NCBI RefSeq assembly: GCF_001942335.1
Contig: NZ_MKKH01000001.1
Location: 1-64,000, forward strand
Length of the DNA: 64,000 nucleotides
Direction of reading: 5' to 3'
Origin: Cellulosimicrobium sp. CUA-896
GTDB lineage: Bacteria > Actinomycetota > Actinomycetes > Actinomycetales > Cellulomonadaceae
Part shown: piece after piece, positions 18,029-30,153 of the stretch
How positions within the stretch are numbered: the stretch's first letter is position 1
Layout of the letters: the number at the start of each line of letters is the position of its first letter
Translations under genes and position numbers: made by a program
Notes under the pieces: model-generated
Database searches by the model: none
What the model saw: the letters and a program-made list of their open reading frames with translations, nothing else
Told to the model about the DNA's origin: nothing

Positions 18029-19141
18029 ATGCCGCGACCGACGAACCGGAGACAGACCCGGTCCCGGAGCCTGAGCCAGCACCGGCCCGAGAGCGCCGCG
18101 CCAGCTGCGGGAGCGGGGCGCGCCGCCCTCCTCACGCTGCTCGTCGTCGCGATGGCCGCCGCCGTCGTCGCCCTCGTCGTCCGCGGCCTGGACGTCGCCT
18201 CGACGCTGCCGTCGACACGGGTGGAGACCTACCTCGAGCTCCCCGTCCTCGCGGGCGGAGCGCTCGCAGCCGCCTGGGTCGGGGTCAGCTCGCTCGTCGC
18301 GCTCGTCTGCGTCGCCGCCCGGACGGCCGGCCGGACGTGGTCACGCGGGGAGCACCTCGTGGCACGCCACGCCCCCGCGGTCGTGCGGCGCGCCGCCCGC
18401 ATCGGCGTGAGCGTGTCCGTCGGCGCCGGGCTCGTGCTCGGCGGTGGGTCGGCGCACGCGGCCGCGCCGGACGTCGCGGACGACACGACGACCGTCGCCG
18501 TCGTCGACCTCGGGTGGCGGCCCTCCGCACCGCAGGTCGCCCCCGGTGACACCGACGCCTCCGCGGACTCCGGCACCGCGGACAGCCCGGAACGCGTCGA
18601 ACCCGCTGTCCCCGCGGACGGAGCGGACACGGACGGGGCGCACACGGGCGAAGCGGACACGGACGAAGCGGACGCGGACGGTCCCGGCGTGGTCGGTCCC
18701 GGCGCGGTCGGCACCGCGGAGCCCGACCGCTCGGCCGGGTCCACGACGGCGGACCGGGAGACGACCTCTGCCTCCCCGGCCGAGGCCCCCGCCACCGCAC
18801 CGACGGGCACGCCCGCACCCGGTGCAGGTACGCCCGCACCCGGCACGAGCGCGCCCGGCACGCCGTCGGGCGCGCCCTCCGGCGCTCCGGACCGGCTGCC
18901 CGCGGCCGAGCGCGACGCCGCCCTCGCCGTGACGCGCGACGTCCCCGCACCGGCCGGCGAGGTGGTCGTGCTGCGCGGGGACACCCTGTGGGCCATCGCC
19001 GCACGCACGCTTCCCGCCGACGCCACCGACGCCGCCGTCGCCGCGGAGGTGGAGCGCTGGTACGCGGCCAACCAGGACACCATCGGCGCCGACCCCGACC
19101 TCATCCGACCCGGTCAGGTGCTCGTCGCACCGACGGCCTGA
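18029..19141 (+). CDS. Membrane-anchored LysM-domain protein
   Basis: 370 residues. Hydrophobic segments at about 33-55 and 70-95 and a third (GVSVSVGAGLVLGGGSAHAA, ending in an AHA-type cleavage-like site) anchor it. An acidic repeat (GEADTDEADADG) and a Pro/Ala/Gly linker (GTPAPGAGTPAPGTSAPGTP) then lead to a single LysM domain at the C-terminus: VVVLRGDTLWAIAARTLPAD, then WYAANQDTIGADPDLIRPGQ. LysM binds peptidoglycan, so the protein likely spans membrane and wall. The ATG has GAGGAG 8 nt upstream. It is followed after 30 bp by the Rv3235-like gene. Confidence 0.88.
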   Translation: MPRPTNRRQTRSRSLSQHRPESAAPAAGAGRAALLTLLVVAMAAAVVALVVRGLDVASTLPSTRVETYLELPVLAGGALAAAWVGVSSLVALVCVAARTAGRTWSRGEHLVARHAPAVVRRAARIGVSVSVGAGLVLGGGSAHAAAPDVADDTTTVAVVDLGWRPSAPQVAPGDTDASADSGTADSPERVEPAVPADGADTDGAHTGEADTDEADADGPGVVGPGAVGTAEPDRSAGSTTADRETTSASPAEAPATAPTGTPAPGAGTPAPGTSAPGTPSGAPSGAPDRLPAAERDAALAVTRDVPAPAGEVVVLRGDTLWAIAARTLPADATDAAVAAEVERWYAANQDTIGADPDLIRPGQVLVAPTA

Positions 19142-19171
19142 GCGACCGACCGCACGAAGGAGCACACGACG

Positions 19172-19705
19172 ATGACCACGACCAGCCTCTTGCCCCTCGC
19201 ACCCGCAGCACCGCGCTCCACGAGCGTGCCCGCCGCACCGGCCGGCCGGCTGCTGCGGTGCGTCGCCGACCGCACGGCGGCGGTCGTCGACGTCCGCGAC
19301 AAGGAGGCGCGCCCCCGCGTGCCGCGGCACGTCGCGGGGTCCCGACCGCTCGCCCCCGCGGCCCCGGTGCCGCTCCCGGACCCGACGTCGCTGTGCTGCG
19401 CCGTCGTGCGCGCCGCGGTCGAGGTCCTGCGCGGCGACCGGACCGTCCACCAGCTCGCCCGCTGGGTGACGCCGCAGATCTACGACACGCTCGCACGCCG
19501 GGCGAGGCTCGTGGTCGACACGCCCGGTCACGCCGACGCGACGGCGTACCCCGTGACGATCCGGCGCGCCCGGGTCATGCGGCTCGGCGCCGACGTGGCC
19601 GAGGCGACGGTCGTGGTCGACGACGGCGGCCGGGTCCGCGCCGCGGCGGCCCGCCTCGAGGCGCGACGCGGCGCCTGGCGGGTCGTGGCGCTCGAGATCG
19701 GCTGA
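19172..19705 (+). CDS. Rv3235 family protein
   Basis: 177 residues. A variable Pro/Ala-rich N-terminus precedes the conserved core: AVVRAAVEVLRGDRTVHQLA, RWVTPQIYDTLARRARL, then VMRLGADVAEATVVVDDGGR and AARLEARRGAWRVVALEIG. This is the actinobacterial Rv3235-like family of unknown function, usually found close to secA, as here. The second half looks like a cone-shaped NTF2-type fold. It is co-transcribed with the LysM gene and has no membrane segment. Confidence 0.82.
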   Translation: MTTTSLLPLAPAAPRSTSVPAAPAGRLLRCVADRTAAVVDVRDKEARPRVPRHVAGSRPLAPAAPVPLPDPTSLCCAVVRAAVEVLRGDRTVHQLARWVTPQIYDTLARRARLVVDTPGHADATAYPVTIRRARVMRLGADVAEATVVVDDGGRVRAAAARLEARRGAWRVVALEIG

Positions 19706-19749
19706 ACCCCTCCGCCGCTCGGCGGCACCGGGGCGTCACTCCCAGGGAC

Positions 19750-19787
19750 GCCGAAGGGCGGCCGACACCGGTCGACCGCCCCTCGGC
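19750..19787. terminator. Terminator between convergent Rv3235-like and secA genes
   Basis: GCCGAAGGGCGG (19750-19761) / CCGCCCCTCGGC (19776-19787), 12-bp stem with one mismatch and a 14-nt loop. Confidence 0.7.
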
Positions 19788-19814
19788 AGCACGGCGGGCG
19801 ACGGCCCGCCCGCC

Positions 19815-22910
<3,096 letters not shown>

Positions 22911-22933
22911 GCAGGACTCCCGTATCGATCGCG

Positions 22934-22975
22934 TCCCGGGCCGGACGGCCCGGGAGGAGGGCCGCCGCCCTCCTC
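22934..22975 (-). promoter_or_regulatory. Two adjoining hairpins in the secA leader
   Basis: Two 9-bp perfect stems with 4-nt loops abut and share two bases: 22934-22942/22947-22955 and 22954-22962/22967-22975. They lie 24-65 nt upstream of the secA start, just before its ribosome binding site, and downstream of a possible -10 (minus-strand TACGAT at 23020-23025). A role in secA attenuation or translation is inference. Confidence 0.5.
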
Positions 22976-23093
22976 CGCGCGAGGGTGCGCGGCGGCGGAC
23001 GACGGCGACGTCGTACAACATCGTAGGCGAGACGGCGGCCACCTGGACCCGCGCACGTTTCGCCGACGACGAACCGGCGCGTCGCGCCGCCGG

Positions 23094-24359
23094 TCACGCG
23101 ACCGCCGCGACCTCCGCGGCGAGCGCCGGCGCGAGGTCCCCGGCCGGAGCGACGTCCACGTCGGGCACGCCGAGCCAGGAGCCAAGCACCCGCAGCTCGT
23201 CGGCGAGCCGCGCGGCGGTCTCCGCGCCTGCGGCCTGCTCCCGGTGCGCGGACAGCACGCGCAGCACGCCCGCGCGCCGGTCGGCCTTGAGGTCGACGCG
23301 CGCGGTGAGGTCCTCGCCCTCGAGGAACGGGAGCACGTAGTAGCCGTGGACCCGCTTCGGCGCCGGGACGTAGATCTCGATGCGGTAGTGCACGTCGAAG
23401 AGCCGTTCGAGGCGCGTGCGCTCGAAGACGAGCGGGTCGAACGGGTTGAGCAGGGTGGCCGCCGCCGCGCGCCGGGGCAGCGCCGCGTCGGCGTGCAGGT
23501 AGGTGGGCTCGTCCCAGCCGCGCACGGCGACCGGTCGCAGCGTCCCCGCCTCGACGAGCTCGCCCAGCGCGGTCCGCACGGCCGGGCCCGCGAGCCGGAA
23601 GTAGTCCTTGAAGCACCGCAGCGTGCCCACGCCGTGCGCGCGCGCCCCGATCTCGAGCAGGGCGCGCACGGCGTCGGCGTCGGGCACGGCGGGCGCCGCG
23701 AGCACGGACGGCGGCAGGACCCGCTCGGTGAGGTCGTAGCACCGCTCGAAGGCGCTGTTGCGGCGCGCCGAGGTGATCTCCCCCGTGAAGAACAGGAACT
23801 CGAGCGCACGCTTGGCGACGGTCCAGTTCCACCCCCACTGTGACCGGTCGCGCGGGTGGGCGCGTCCCTCCTCCTCGAGGATCGCGTGCACCTCGCTCGC
23901 CGTGATCGGCCCGCGCTCGGCGACGAGTCGCCGGACGTCCTCGACGGCGTCGGAGTGCGTCATCTCGACGGCGCTGATGGTGCCCCACGCCTCGGTGCGG
24001 TACCGGCGACGGCGCCACTCGAGCAGCGGCCACGTACCCGGCGGGACGTACGACGCGACGTGCGCCCACGTCTCGACGAGGCGCCGTGGCGCCCTCCCGG
24101 CCGCGCGGTCGAGGAGCGCCGTGTCGTACGGCCCGAGCCGGGCGTACAGCGGCATGAGGTGCGCCCGCGCGAGCACGTTCACCGAGTCGATCTGCAGCAG
24201 CCCGAGCCGGTCGATCACGCCCTGCACGTGCCGCATGGTCGGCGCACCGGGCCTGCCCTCGCCACCGGCGCCGCCGAACGGACGCGGCCGGTGCAGTCCT
24301 TGCGCCGCGAGCGCGACGCGGCGGGCCTGGGACAAGGACATCGACTCGACGGCGACCAC
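23094..24359 (-). CDS. YcaQ/AlkZ-family winged-helix DNA glycosylase-like protein
   Basis: 421 residues. The N-terminal motif SLSQARRVALAAQGL, then LGLLQIDSVNVLARAHLMPL with the Gln-Ile-Asp of the YcaQ/AlkZ family and RLVETWAHVASYVPP match the crosslink-repair glycosylase family (formerly DUF1006), which unhooks DNA interstrand crosslinks. Further conserved patches are LFFTGEITSARRNSAFERCY, LNPFDPLVFERTRLERLFDV and YVLPFLEGEDLTARVDLKAD. GTG 24359 is used; ATG 24341 (MSLSQARR) is the alternative. It stands alone between secA and hpf. Confidence 0.85.
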   Translation of the reverse strand: MVAVESMSLSQARRVALAAQGLHRPRPFGGAGGEGRPGAPTMRHVQGVIDRLGLLQIDSVNVLARAHLMPLYARLGPYDTALLDRAAGRAPRRLVETWAHVASYVPPGTWPLLEWRRRRYRTEAWGTISAVEMTHSDAVEDVRRLVAERGPITASEVHAILEEEGRAHPRDRSQWGWNWTVAKRALEFLFFTGEITSARRNSAFERCYDLTERVLPPSVLAAPAVPDADAVRALLEIGARAHGVGTLRCFKDYFRLAGPAVRTALGELVEAGTLRPVAVRGWDEPTYLHADAALPRRAAAATLLNPFDPLVFERTRLERLFDVHYRIEIYVPAPKRVHGYYVLPFLEGEDLTARVDLKADRRAGVLRVLSAHREQAAGAETAARLADELRVLGSWLGVPDVDVAPAGDLAPALAAEVAAVA

Positions 24360-24389
24360 GTCCCGATCCTGCCGCACCCCACCCACGCA

Positions 24390-24450
24390 CGCCGACCACG
24401 ACGTTCGTGGCGTCATCGCGGTGATGACGTCACCAAGGTCGTGGTCGGCG
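24390..24450. repeat. 61-bp hyphenated palindrome upstream of the YcaQ-like gene
   Basis: Outer arms CGCCGACCACGAC (24390-24402) and 24438-24450 are perfectly complementary over 13 bp. An inner stem 24407-24417/24423-24433 has one mismatch and loop GCGGT. The whole can fold as one long hairpin. It lies just upstream of the YcaQ-like start, in the 283-bp gene-free stretch 24360-24642. Confidence 0.7.
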
Positions 24451-24469
24451 AGGCGACGACGAGGTCGGG

Positions 24470-24633
24470 GTGAGGGTGGGCACGCGCGGTCGTGGCGGGC
24501 CTGGCGGGAGCCCGCGAGGGACGAGCGGGCGGATGGTAGACCGCGCGCGCCCACCCTCACCGCGGCCGGAGGTGACCGCGACCGCCCACCTCACACCGCC
24601 CGGAGCCGAGCGTCGCGGCCCACCCTCACCGCG
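24470..24633. repeat. Three copies of a CCCACCCTCACC element
   Basis: A 21-bp inverted repeat with one mismatch (24470-24490 / 24540-24560; core GTGAGGGTGGGC and its complement) is followed by a direct third copy GCCCACCCTCACCGCG at 24618-24633 (same 16 bp at 24549-24564). All three lie in the gene-free stretch after the hpf stop. No coding sequence is visible here. Confidence 0.65.
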
Positions 24634-24642
24634 ACGGGACGG

Positions 24643-25302
24643 TCAGGCGCTCTTCCCGATCGGCTCCTCGGCGCAGTCGCACGACGTGTCGAGCGCGACG
24701 ACGCCGTACGTCCAGCCGCGACGCCGGTACGCCACGGACGGCCGGGCGGTCTCGACGTCGACGAAGAGGAAGAAGTCGTGCCCGACCATCTCCATCTCGT
24801 AGAGCGCGTCGTCCACGGTCATCGGCTCGGCGTTGTGCAGCTTCTGCCGGATGACGACGGGCGACTCGCCGTCCCCGAGCGGGGTCTCGACCGCCTCTCC
24901 CGGGGTGGTGGGGGCGGTCGGCGCCGCGGGCTCAGGGGCGGAGTGCGCCGCGGGGTCGAACGGGCGGACGTCGACGGGGGGCACGACGGTGTGGTTCCGG
25001 TGGTCCTTGCGACGGTCGCGGGCGCGGCGCAGCCGCTGGGCGAGCTTGTCCATCGCGAGGTCGAGGGCACCGAACCTGTCGTCGGCGGCGGCCTCGGCAC
25101 GGATCACGGGCCCCTTGGCACGCACGGTGAGCTCGACGCGCTCGCGCACCTCGGAGAGCCGTGGGTTGTTCTCGTGGGTGACCTCCACGTCCACGCGCTG
25201 CACGGTGGGTGCGAGCTGCTGGACCTTGGCGAGCTTGTCCTCCGCGTGCTGGCGGAAGCGCTCGGCCACCTCGGTGTGCCTGCCGACGACGACGATCTCC
25301 AT
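24643..25302 (-). CDS. hpf: Ribosome hibernation-promoting factor, long form
   Basis: 219 residues. The N-terminal RaiA/HPF domain (MEIVVVGRHTEVAERFRQHA, then DVEVTHENNPRL) binds the decoding region of idle 30S subunits. After a Pro/Ala/Thr linker, the C-terminal dimerisation domain (PVVIRQKLHNAEPMTVDDAL, YEMEMVGHDFFLFVDVETAR, YRRRGWTYGVV) links two ribosomes into 100S dimers. ATG 25302 is chosen for its GTGGAGG ribosome binding site 5 nt upstream. The 280 bp between its start and the comF stop hold no gene I recognise. Confidence 0.94.
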   Translation of the reverse strand: MEIVVVGRHTEVAERFRQHAEDKLAKVQQLAPTVQRVDVEVTHENNPRLSEVRERVELTVRAKGPVIRAEAAADDRFGALDLAMDKLAQRLRRARDRRKDHRNHTVVPPVDVRPFDPAAHSAPEPAAPTAPTTPGEAVETPLGDGESPVVIRQKLHNAEPMTVDDALYEMEMVGHDFFLFVDVETARPSVAYRRRGWTYGVVALDTSCDCAEEPIGKSA

Positions 25303-25582
25303 GTGAGCCTCCACGAGGGTCTCGAGGGCGCCCGGTGCCCGAGCGCCGTTCCGGGTCAGAGCGGCACCCGCCAGGCGCCGGTGGGGCTACCACCTCCCTG
25401 CGACGCACGGGGCGCCGCGGCTCGGTACGCTCGCGCGGCGACGGGCACAGGTGTCCTGAAGGCCCCGACGTCCGCGGCGACTGGACCTCAGACTAACCCC
25501 GCCTCCAGGTGCAGGCAGGTTCAACACCAGGTGAACATCGGGTGCCTCGACCACGGTGCCGCCGCGGCGCATGACAGCGGCG

Positions 25583-26517
25583 TCATCCCGGCGTCGCACG
25601 GGCCGGAGCCGGCGTCGCGGCGAGCACGAACGCGCCGAGCACCGGCGCCCCGGCGCGCGCGAGCGCCGTCTCGCACGCGGCGAGGGTCGCCCCGGTCGTG
25701 AGCACGTCGTCGACGAGCACGACGGCCGGCCGGGCGGCGAGCTCCCGGCGCGCCCGGGCGCGGGAGCCACGTCGACGGCGCCGAGCCGGGCCCCGCGTGC
25801 ACGCGACCCGAGGCCCACCTGGTCCCGGGACCGTCCGCGCTGCGCGAGGAGCGGCGTCGCCCCGGCCGGCACCCCGGCGGCGAAGGCGCGCGCGAGCGTG
25901 GCGACCGGGTCGCGTCCGCGCGTGCGGCGCGCGGCGCGGGAGCTGGGCGTCGCCCCGGCCGGCACCCCGGCGGCGAAGGCGCGCGCGAGCGTGGCGACCG
26001 GGTCGCGTCCGCGCGTGCGGCGCGCGGCGCGGGAGCTGGGCGCGGGCACGACCAGGACGCCGCACGTCCCCGCGGAGCGGGCGAGCTCCGGTCCCAGCCG
26101 CACGCCGGCACGCCGCGCGGCTGCGGCCAGCGGGGCGTCGAGGTCGGCGCGTCCGCGGTCCTTCCACGCCACGACGACGTCCCGCAGGCCGCCGGTGTAG
26201 TCGGCGAGCGTCCACACCGGCAGCGGCGCGACGCCGTCGAGCCGGTCGAGGCGCGGCGCCCCCGCCTCGCAGCGCCTCGGTGGCGCGTGCAGCACGTCGA
26301 GGCAGCGCGCGCACCACCGGACGTCGGGCGTGCGGCAGCCGGGGCACGCCACCGGCAGCAGGAGGCGCTCGACGTCGCGCAGGGCGCGGCGGACCACCGC
26401 GGCGCCCGCCGCGACGGCGCCGGCGGCCGCGGGCTCCCGGCGGCGGACGGCGGACACGGGCGGGCCGGAGGCGGTGGGCGGGGCAGGCGGAGCGGCGGGT
26501 CGGTCGTGCACGGCCAC
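25583..26517 (-). CDS. ComF family phosphoribosyltransferase-like protein with a 31-residue internal duplication and one frameshift
   Basis: ComF-type protein. The zinc-ribbon CPGCRTPDVRWCARCLD is followed by [40 protein letters not shown], and the PRPP-loop signature AVVLVDDVLTTGATLAACE. Homologues act in DNA uptake in competent bacteria; in actinobacteria the role is unknown. Two oddities: the segment from [14 protein letters not shown] to GVPAGATP is present twice in frame, and one base is lost near 25757, before ELAARPAVVLVDD. GTG 26517 is a tentative start; GTG 26511 is equally possible. It is downstream of lpqB on the same strand (102-bp gap). Confidence 0.82.
25853..26042. repeat. Exact 93-bp tandem duplication inside comF
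   Basis: 25853-25945 is repeated without a single difference at 25946-26038, and the match runs four bases further. The unit is 31 codons, so the frame is kept. Confidence 0.95.
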
Positions 26518-26619
26518 AGGCTGCCCGGCCGTCGGCCGTTCCCGTGGGCGCCGCACGCCCCCCTGGGGACGGGACCGGCACCGAACCGTCCTGTGCACGG
26601 CCACCGGCGGCCGGAGCGC

Positions 26620-28326
26620 TCAGCCCGGGTACGTCGGCAGGCGCACCTCGGTCGCCACACGGGTCCACAGCGAGGAGGATCCGGCCGAGTACAGGCTGCC
26701 GTCGCTCGTCCCGACGAGCATGGAGCCGATCCCGGTGCCGGCGGCGAGCGACACGGCGTCCTCCAGCGGCGACGCCTTCCGGGTGGGCCCTCCGACCGGC
26801 ACGAGGTGCACGACCGGCGCGGCGTCGCCGGCCGACCGCCCGAGGACGCCGAGCAGGGCCCGGTCGACCCACGCGACCTGGGTCGCCGCGACGAGCGGCT
26901 GGCCGACGCGCACGGGCGCGGAGAGCTCGGTGGGGCGGTCGCCCTCCCCGCGCACGATCCCGGCGACGTGGACCTGCGTGCCCGACGCGGTGGCGCTCAC
27001 GACGGCGATGCGCGCGCCGTCGGGCGAGACCCGCACCGACATGACGGTCCGGTCGTCGAGCCACGGCACCGCCACGTCCGTCACCGTGCCCTCGAGGTCG
27101 GTGACCTGCAGCGAGCCGTCCTGGACCTGCGGCCCGCTCCACACCAGGCCGAACCGGTCCACGCTCGGCGCGAGCAGGTTCTCTCCCGTGAGCAGCGTCG
27201 CCGGCCCCGTGTCCGCGGTCGGGGCCGTGACGAGACGCCCGGAGCCGTCGCGCACGACGTACGTCGCGTCCGCCGACGGGCCCGTGAACGCGAGCGCGGT
27301 GGGCTGCAGCCCGGTGAGCGGCGCGACGGCCTCGACCGGCTCCGTCTCGCGGCCGACGAGCGCGAGCACCTGGTCGCCGGAGAGGACGACCGGGTCGTTC
27401 GCCGTCGTGGCCGCGCGCGCCGTCGCCGGCTCGCCGGGCGCGAGCTGGACGCCGTTCACGGAGATCTGCACCGCGCGCGGAGACGGGTCGCCGAGCGACG
27501 CCTCGAGCTGCGCCACGAGCAGCCCGCGGTCCTCGGGGGACGTCTCGGAGACGGGCGCGGTCAGCCGCACCTCGATGGGGAGCACGCCGCTCTCCACCGT
27601 GACCGAGTCGATGCTGAGCGCGGTGCCCTCCGGGGCGACGGTCGCCACGGAGCCGCTGAGCCACGGCGCCGGGCCGGCGAGCGTCTCGCGGACGGCCAGC
27701 GTCGGCCAGTTGCGCTTGGGGAACCACCGCTGGTCGGGCACGAGGTAGCGCCGGTCCGTCGTCGGGAAGTAGAGGTTCGTCGCGCGGTACGTCAGGTCGA
27801 AGTTGGTCGCCGAGATGGCGAGCCCGTCGTCGGTCGTCTCGATCCGCCACTGCCCCTCGCCGTCACGCACGAGCCCGTACACGAGCTCCGTCGTCGTCCC
27901 GGGGACCTGCTCGGTGTAGACGCCGCGCTCGTCGACGACGCCCACGACGTCCGCTGTGGCACGGACGGTGACGACGCCCTGCTCGGCCGCCGAGTCGTCG
28001 ACCTCGAGCTCGGGCTCGGCCTCGAGCACGGCGACCTGGGCGAGCGGGGACCACGTCGACGCGGTCGCGGGCGTGAGGAACTGGGTCGCGACGTCGAACG
28101 AGCTGGACGCGCCCTGCGCCTGCGCCGCGAGGAAGCCGCGCACGATCTGGTCCGGCGGCGCGTCCTCGCGCGGCGCGTCGGCGCGCACGAAGACGGGGCC
28201 GGGCTGCGACACGACCGCCTCGCCCTCCATCACCGGGCCCGACGTCGGGATGGACGCGCACGCGGCGAGCGGCGCCACGACGACCGCGGCCGCGAGCGCC
28301 GCGAGCCCGCGGCGGAGCCGGTTCAT
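26620..28326 (-). CDS. lpqB: LpqB family beta-propeller lipoprotein
   Basis: 568-residue extracytoplasmic lipoprotein that works with the MtrAB two-component system. The signal peptide is MNRLRRGLAALAAAVVVAPLAACA, with lipobox LAAC. A GerMN-type domain follows (around VTVRATADVVGVVDERGVYT and EVRLTAPVSETSPEDRGLLV), then a C-terminal beta-propeller with WDRALLG-like blades (SVRVSPDGARIAVVSATASG; VAWVDRALLGVLGRS). Its ATG overlaps the mtrB stop by 4 nt (ATGA), so mtrA-mtrB-lpqB form one operon, as in mycobacteria. Confidence 0.95.
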   Translation of the reverse strand: MNRLRRGLAALAAAVVVAPLAACASIPTSGPVMEGEAVVSQPGPVFVRADAPREDAPPDQIVRGFLAAQAQGASSSFDVATQFLTPATASTWSPLAQVAVLEAEPELEVDDSAAEQGVVTVRATADVVGVVDERGVYTEQVPGTTTELVYGLVRDGEGQWRIETTDDGLAISATNFDLTYRATNLYFPTTDRRYLVPDQRWFPKRNWPTLAVRETLAGPAPWLSGSVATVAPEGTALSIDSVTVESGVLPIEVRLTAPVSETSPEDRGLLVAQLEASLGDPSPRAVQISVNGVQLAPGEPATARAATTANDPVVLSGDQVLALVGRETEPVEAVAPLTGLQPTALAFTGPSADATYVVRDGSGRLVTAPTADTGPATLLTGENLLAPSVDRFGLVWSGPQVQDGSLQVTDLEGTVTDVAVPWLDDRTVMSVRVSPDGARIAVVSATASGTQVHVAGIVRGEGDRPTELSAPVRVGQPLVAATQVAWVDRALLGVLGRSAGDAAPVVHLVPVGGPTRKASPLEDAVSLAAGTGIGSMLVGTSDGSLYSAGSSSLWTRVATEVRLPTYPG

Positions 28327-30153
28327 CGCACCTCCCGCAGCCCGAGCGGCGCGTCGTCGGCACCGGCGTCCGTCGGCACGACCACGACGGGGATGCCTCC
28401 CGTCACGGACGGCAGGTCGGCGGGGCCGATGGTCCCGTCGACGTCCTCGACGACGGGGGCGCTCGCGCTCCAGTCCGGCCCGAGCCCGCGGTGGGGCGTC
28501 GGCTCGGTCACGAGCGGGAGGGGCGAGGACTGGAGGCGGATCCCGGCGCGGCGCGGCAGCGTGAGGCGGAAGCTCGCGCCGCGCGCGGGCCGCCCCCAGG
28601 CCTCGAGCCAGCCGCCGTGCAGGTGCGCGTCCTCGAGCGAGATGGCGAGACCGAGACCCGTGCCGCCGGACGTGCGCGCCCGCGCGGGGTCGGCGCGCCA
28701 GAAGCGGTCGAACACGTGCTGCACCTCGTCCACGGTCATGCCGACGCCGTGGTCGCGCACGACGACCGCCACCGCGTGCCCGTCCCCGGCGAGCGTGACC
28801 TCCACGGGCTTGTCCTCCGCGTGCTCGACGGCGTTGGAGACCAGGTTCCGCACGATGCGCTCGACGCGGCGCGGGTCGACGTCGGCGGTCAGCGGCTCGT
28901 CCCCGAGGTGCACGGACAGCCACACGCCCTTGCGCTCGGCGAGGGGCGCGGCGTGCTCGACGGCCGCCACGACGACGTCGCGCACGTCGCGGCGCTCCGC
29001 GTCGAGCACCGCCGCGCCGGCGTCGAAGCGGCTGATCTCCAGCAGGTCGGCGAGCAGGTCCTCGAACCGGTCGAGCTGGGCCTGGAGCAGCTCGGTGGAG
29101 CGTCGCGACACGGGGTCGAAGTCCTCGCGCGCGGAGTGCAGCACCTCGGACGCATGCGGATGGTGGTGAGCGGGGTGCGCAGCTCGTGGGAGACGTCGGA
29201 GACGAAGCGCCGCTGGAGCATGGACAGCTCCTCCATGCGGCCGATCTGCTCCTGCAGGCTCTGCGCCATCTCGTTGAGCGTGCGTGCGAGGGACGCCATC
29301 TCGTCGTGCCCCTTGACGGGCAGCCGCTCGTCGAGCCGGCCGTCGGCGAGGCGCTCGGCGACGCTCGCCGCCTGCCGCACGGGCAGGACCGCCTGGCGCG
29401 TCACGAGCGTGGTGATCGCCGCGAGGAGCGCGAGCAGCACGACCGCGCCGACGAGCAGGACGGACTGGAGGAAGGTCAGCGTCTCCTGGTCGGACTCGAG
29501 GTCGTACAGGTAGTACAGCTCGTACGTGCCCGCGACGGGCACCTCGACCGTCGTGCCGACGACGACGCCCGGCACGACCGGGGAGTCCGGGTCCGAGGGC
29601 GCCGTCGGCACCGCGACCGGCTGGAGCACCTGCTTGCCCTCGGCCTCGACCGTCGCCTCGCGCAGCTCGGGCGAGACGAGCTGCTCGAGCTGGTTGTTCG
29701 ACGAGACGTCGAGCAGCCCGATGAACGGCTGGTCCTCGGGCCGCCACAGGAACACGTCCCGGGACGCCGACCCGCTGGACAGGAGCATCCCGTGCAGGTC
29801 GTACAGCAGGGACTGGATCTCCGACACCGTGGTCGCCGGCGAGGCGTCGAGGGTCTGGCGCGCGCGCTCGGTCGACTGCGCGCTCTCGAGGTCGATCTCG
29901 GCGACCCGGCGCTCGAACAGCCCGTCGCGCACCGAGTCCGACAGGTACGCGCCGAGCGCCGCGAGCGCGACGATCCCGACGACGAGCGTCGACGTCACGA
30001 CGCGCAGCTGCATCGACGAGCGCCACCGCCACACGGCGCGGCGCACCAGGCGCGCGTGCGCCGCCGCAGCCGGGCCCAGGCCGACGACGCGCGCCGGGCG
30101 GCCCCCGCGGGGGCACCGGTCGCGCGGCTCGGGCCGCCGGTCGGGACGGTCAC
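28323..30153 (-). CDS. mtrB: Sensor histidine kinase MtrB, two probable frameshifts
   Basis: Membrane histidine kinase partner of MtrA, linked to cell division and wall homeostasis. A first transmembrane helix (MQLRVVTSTLVVGIVALAAL) and a second (SVLLVGAVVLLALLAAITTL) flank the sensor domain; a HAMP domain (RLADGRLDERLPVKG) follows. The phospho-acceptor His is in VSDVSHELRTPLTTIRM; the ATPase boxes are NLVSNAVEHAED and SGGTGLGLAISLEDAHLHGG. One base is lost near 29154 (TTIRM / ASEVLHSARED). GTG 30153 overlaps the mtrA stop (GTGA) but needs a second lost base near 30050 to join LVRRAVWRWRSSM; GTG 30166 is the in-frame alternative. Confidence 0.92.

Noticed and set aside
18590-18720. GCGGACACGGACG minisatellite in the LysM gene as a CRISPR-like array
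   Set aside because: Irregular, coding, in-frame acidic linker repeats without spacer structure.
25519-25536. GTTCA-N8-TGAAC dyad downstream of comF
   Set aside because: Short arms and no promoter or gene start nearby; could be chance.
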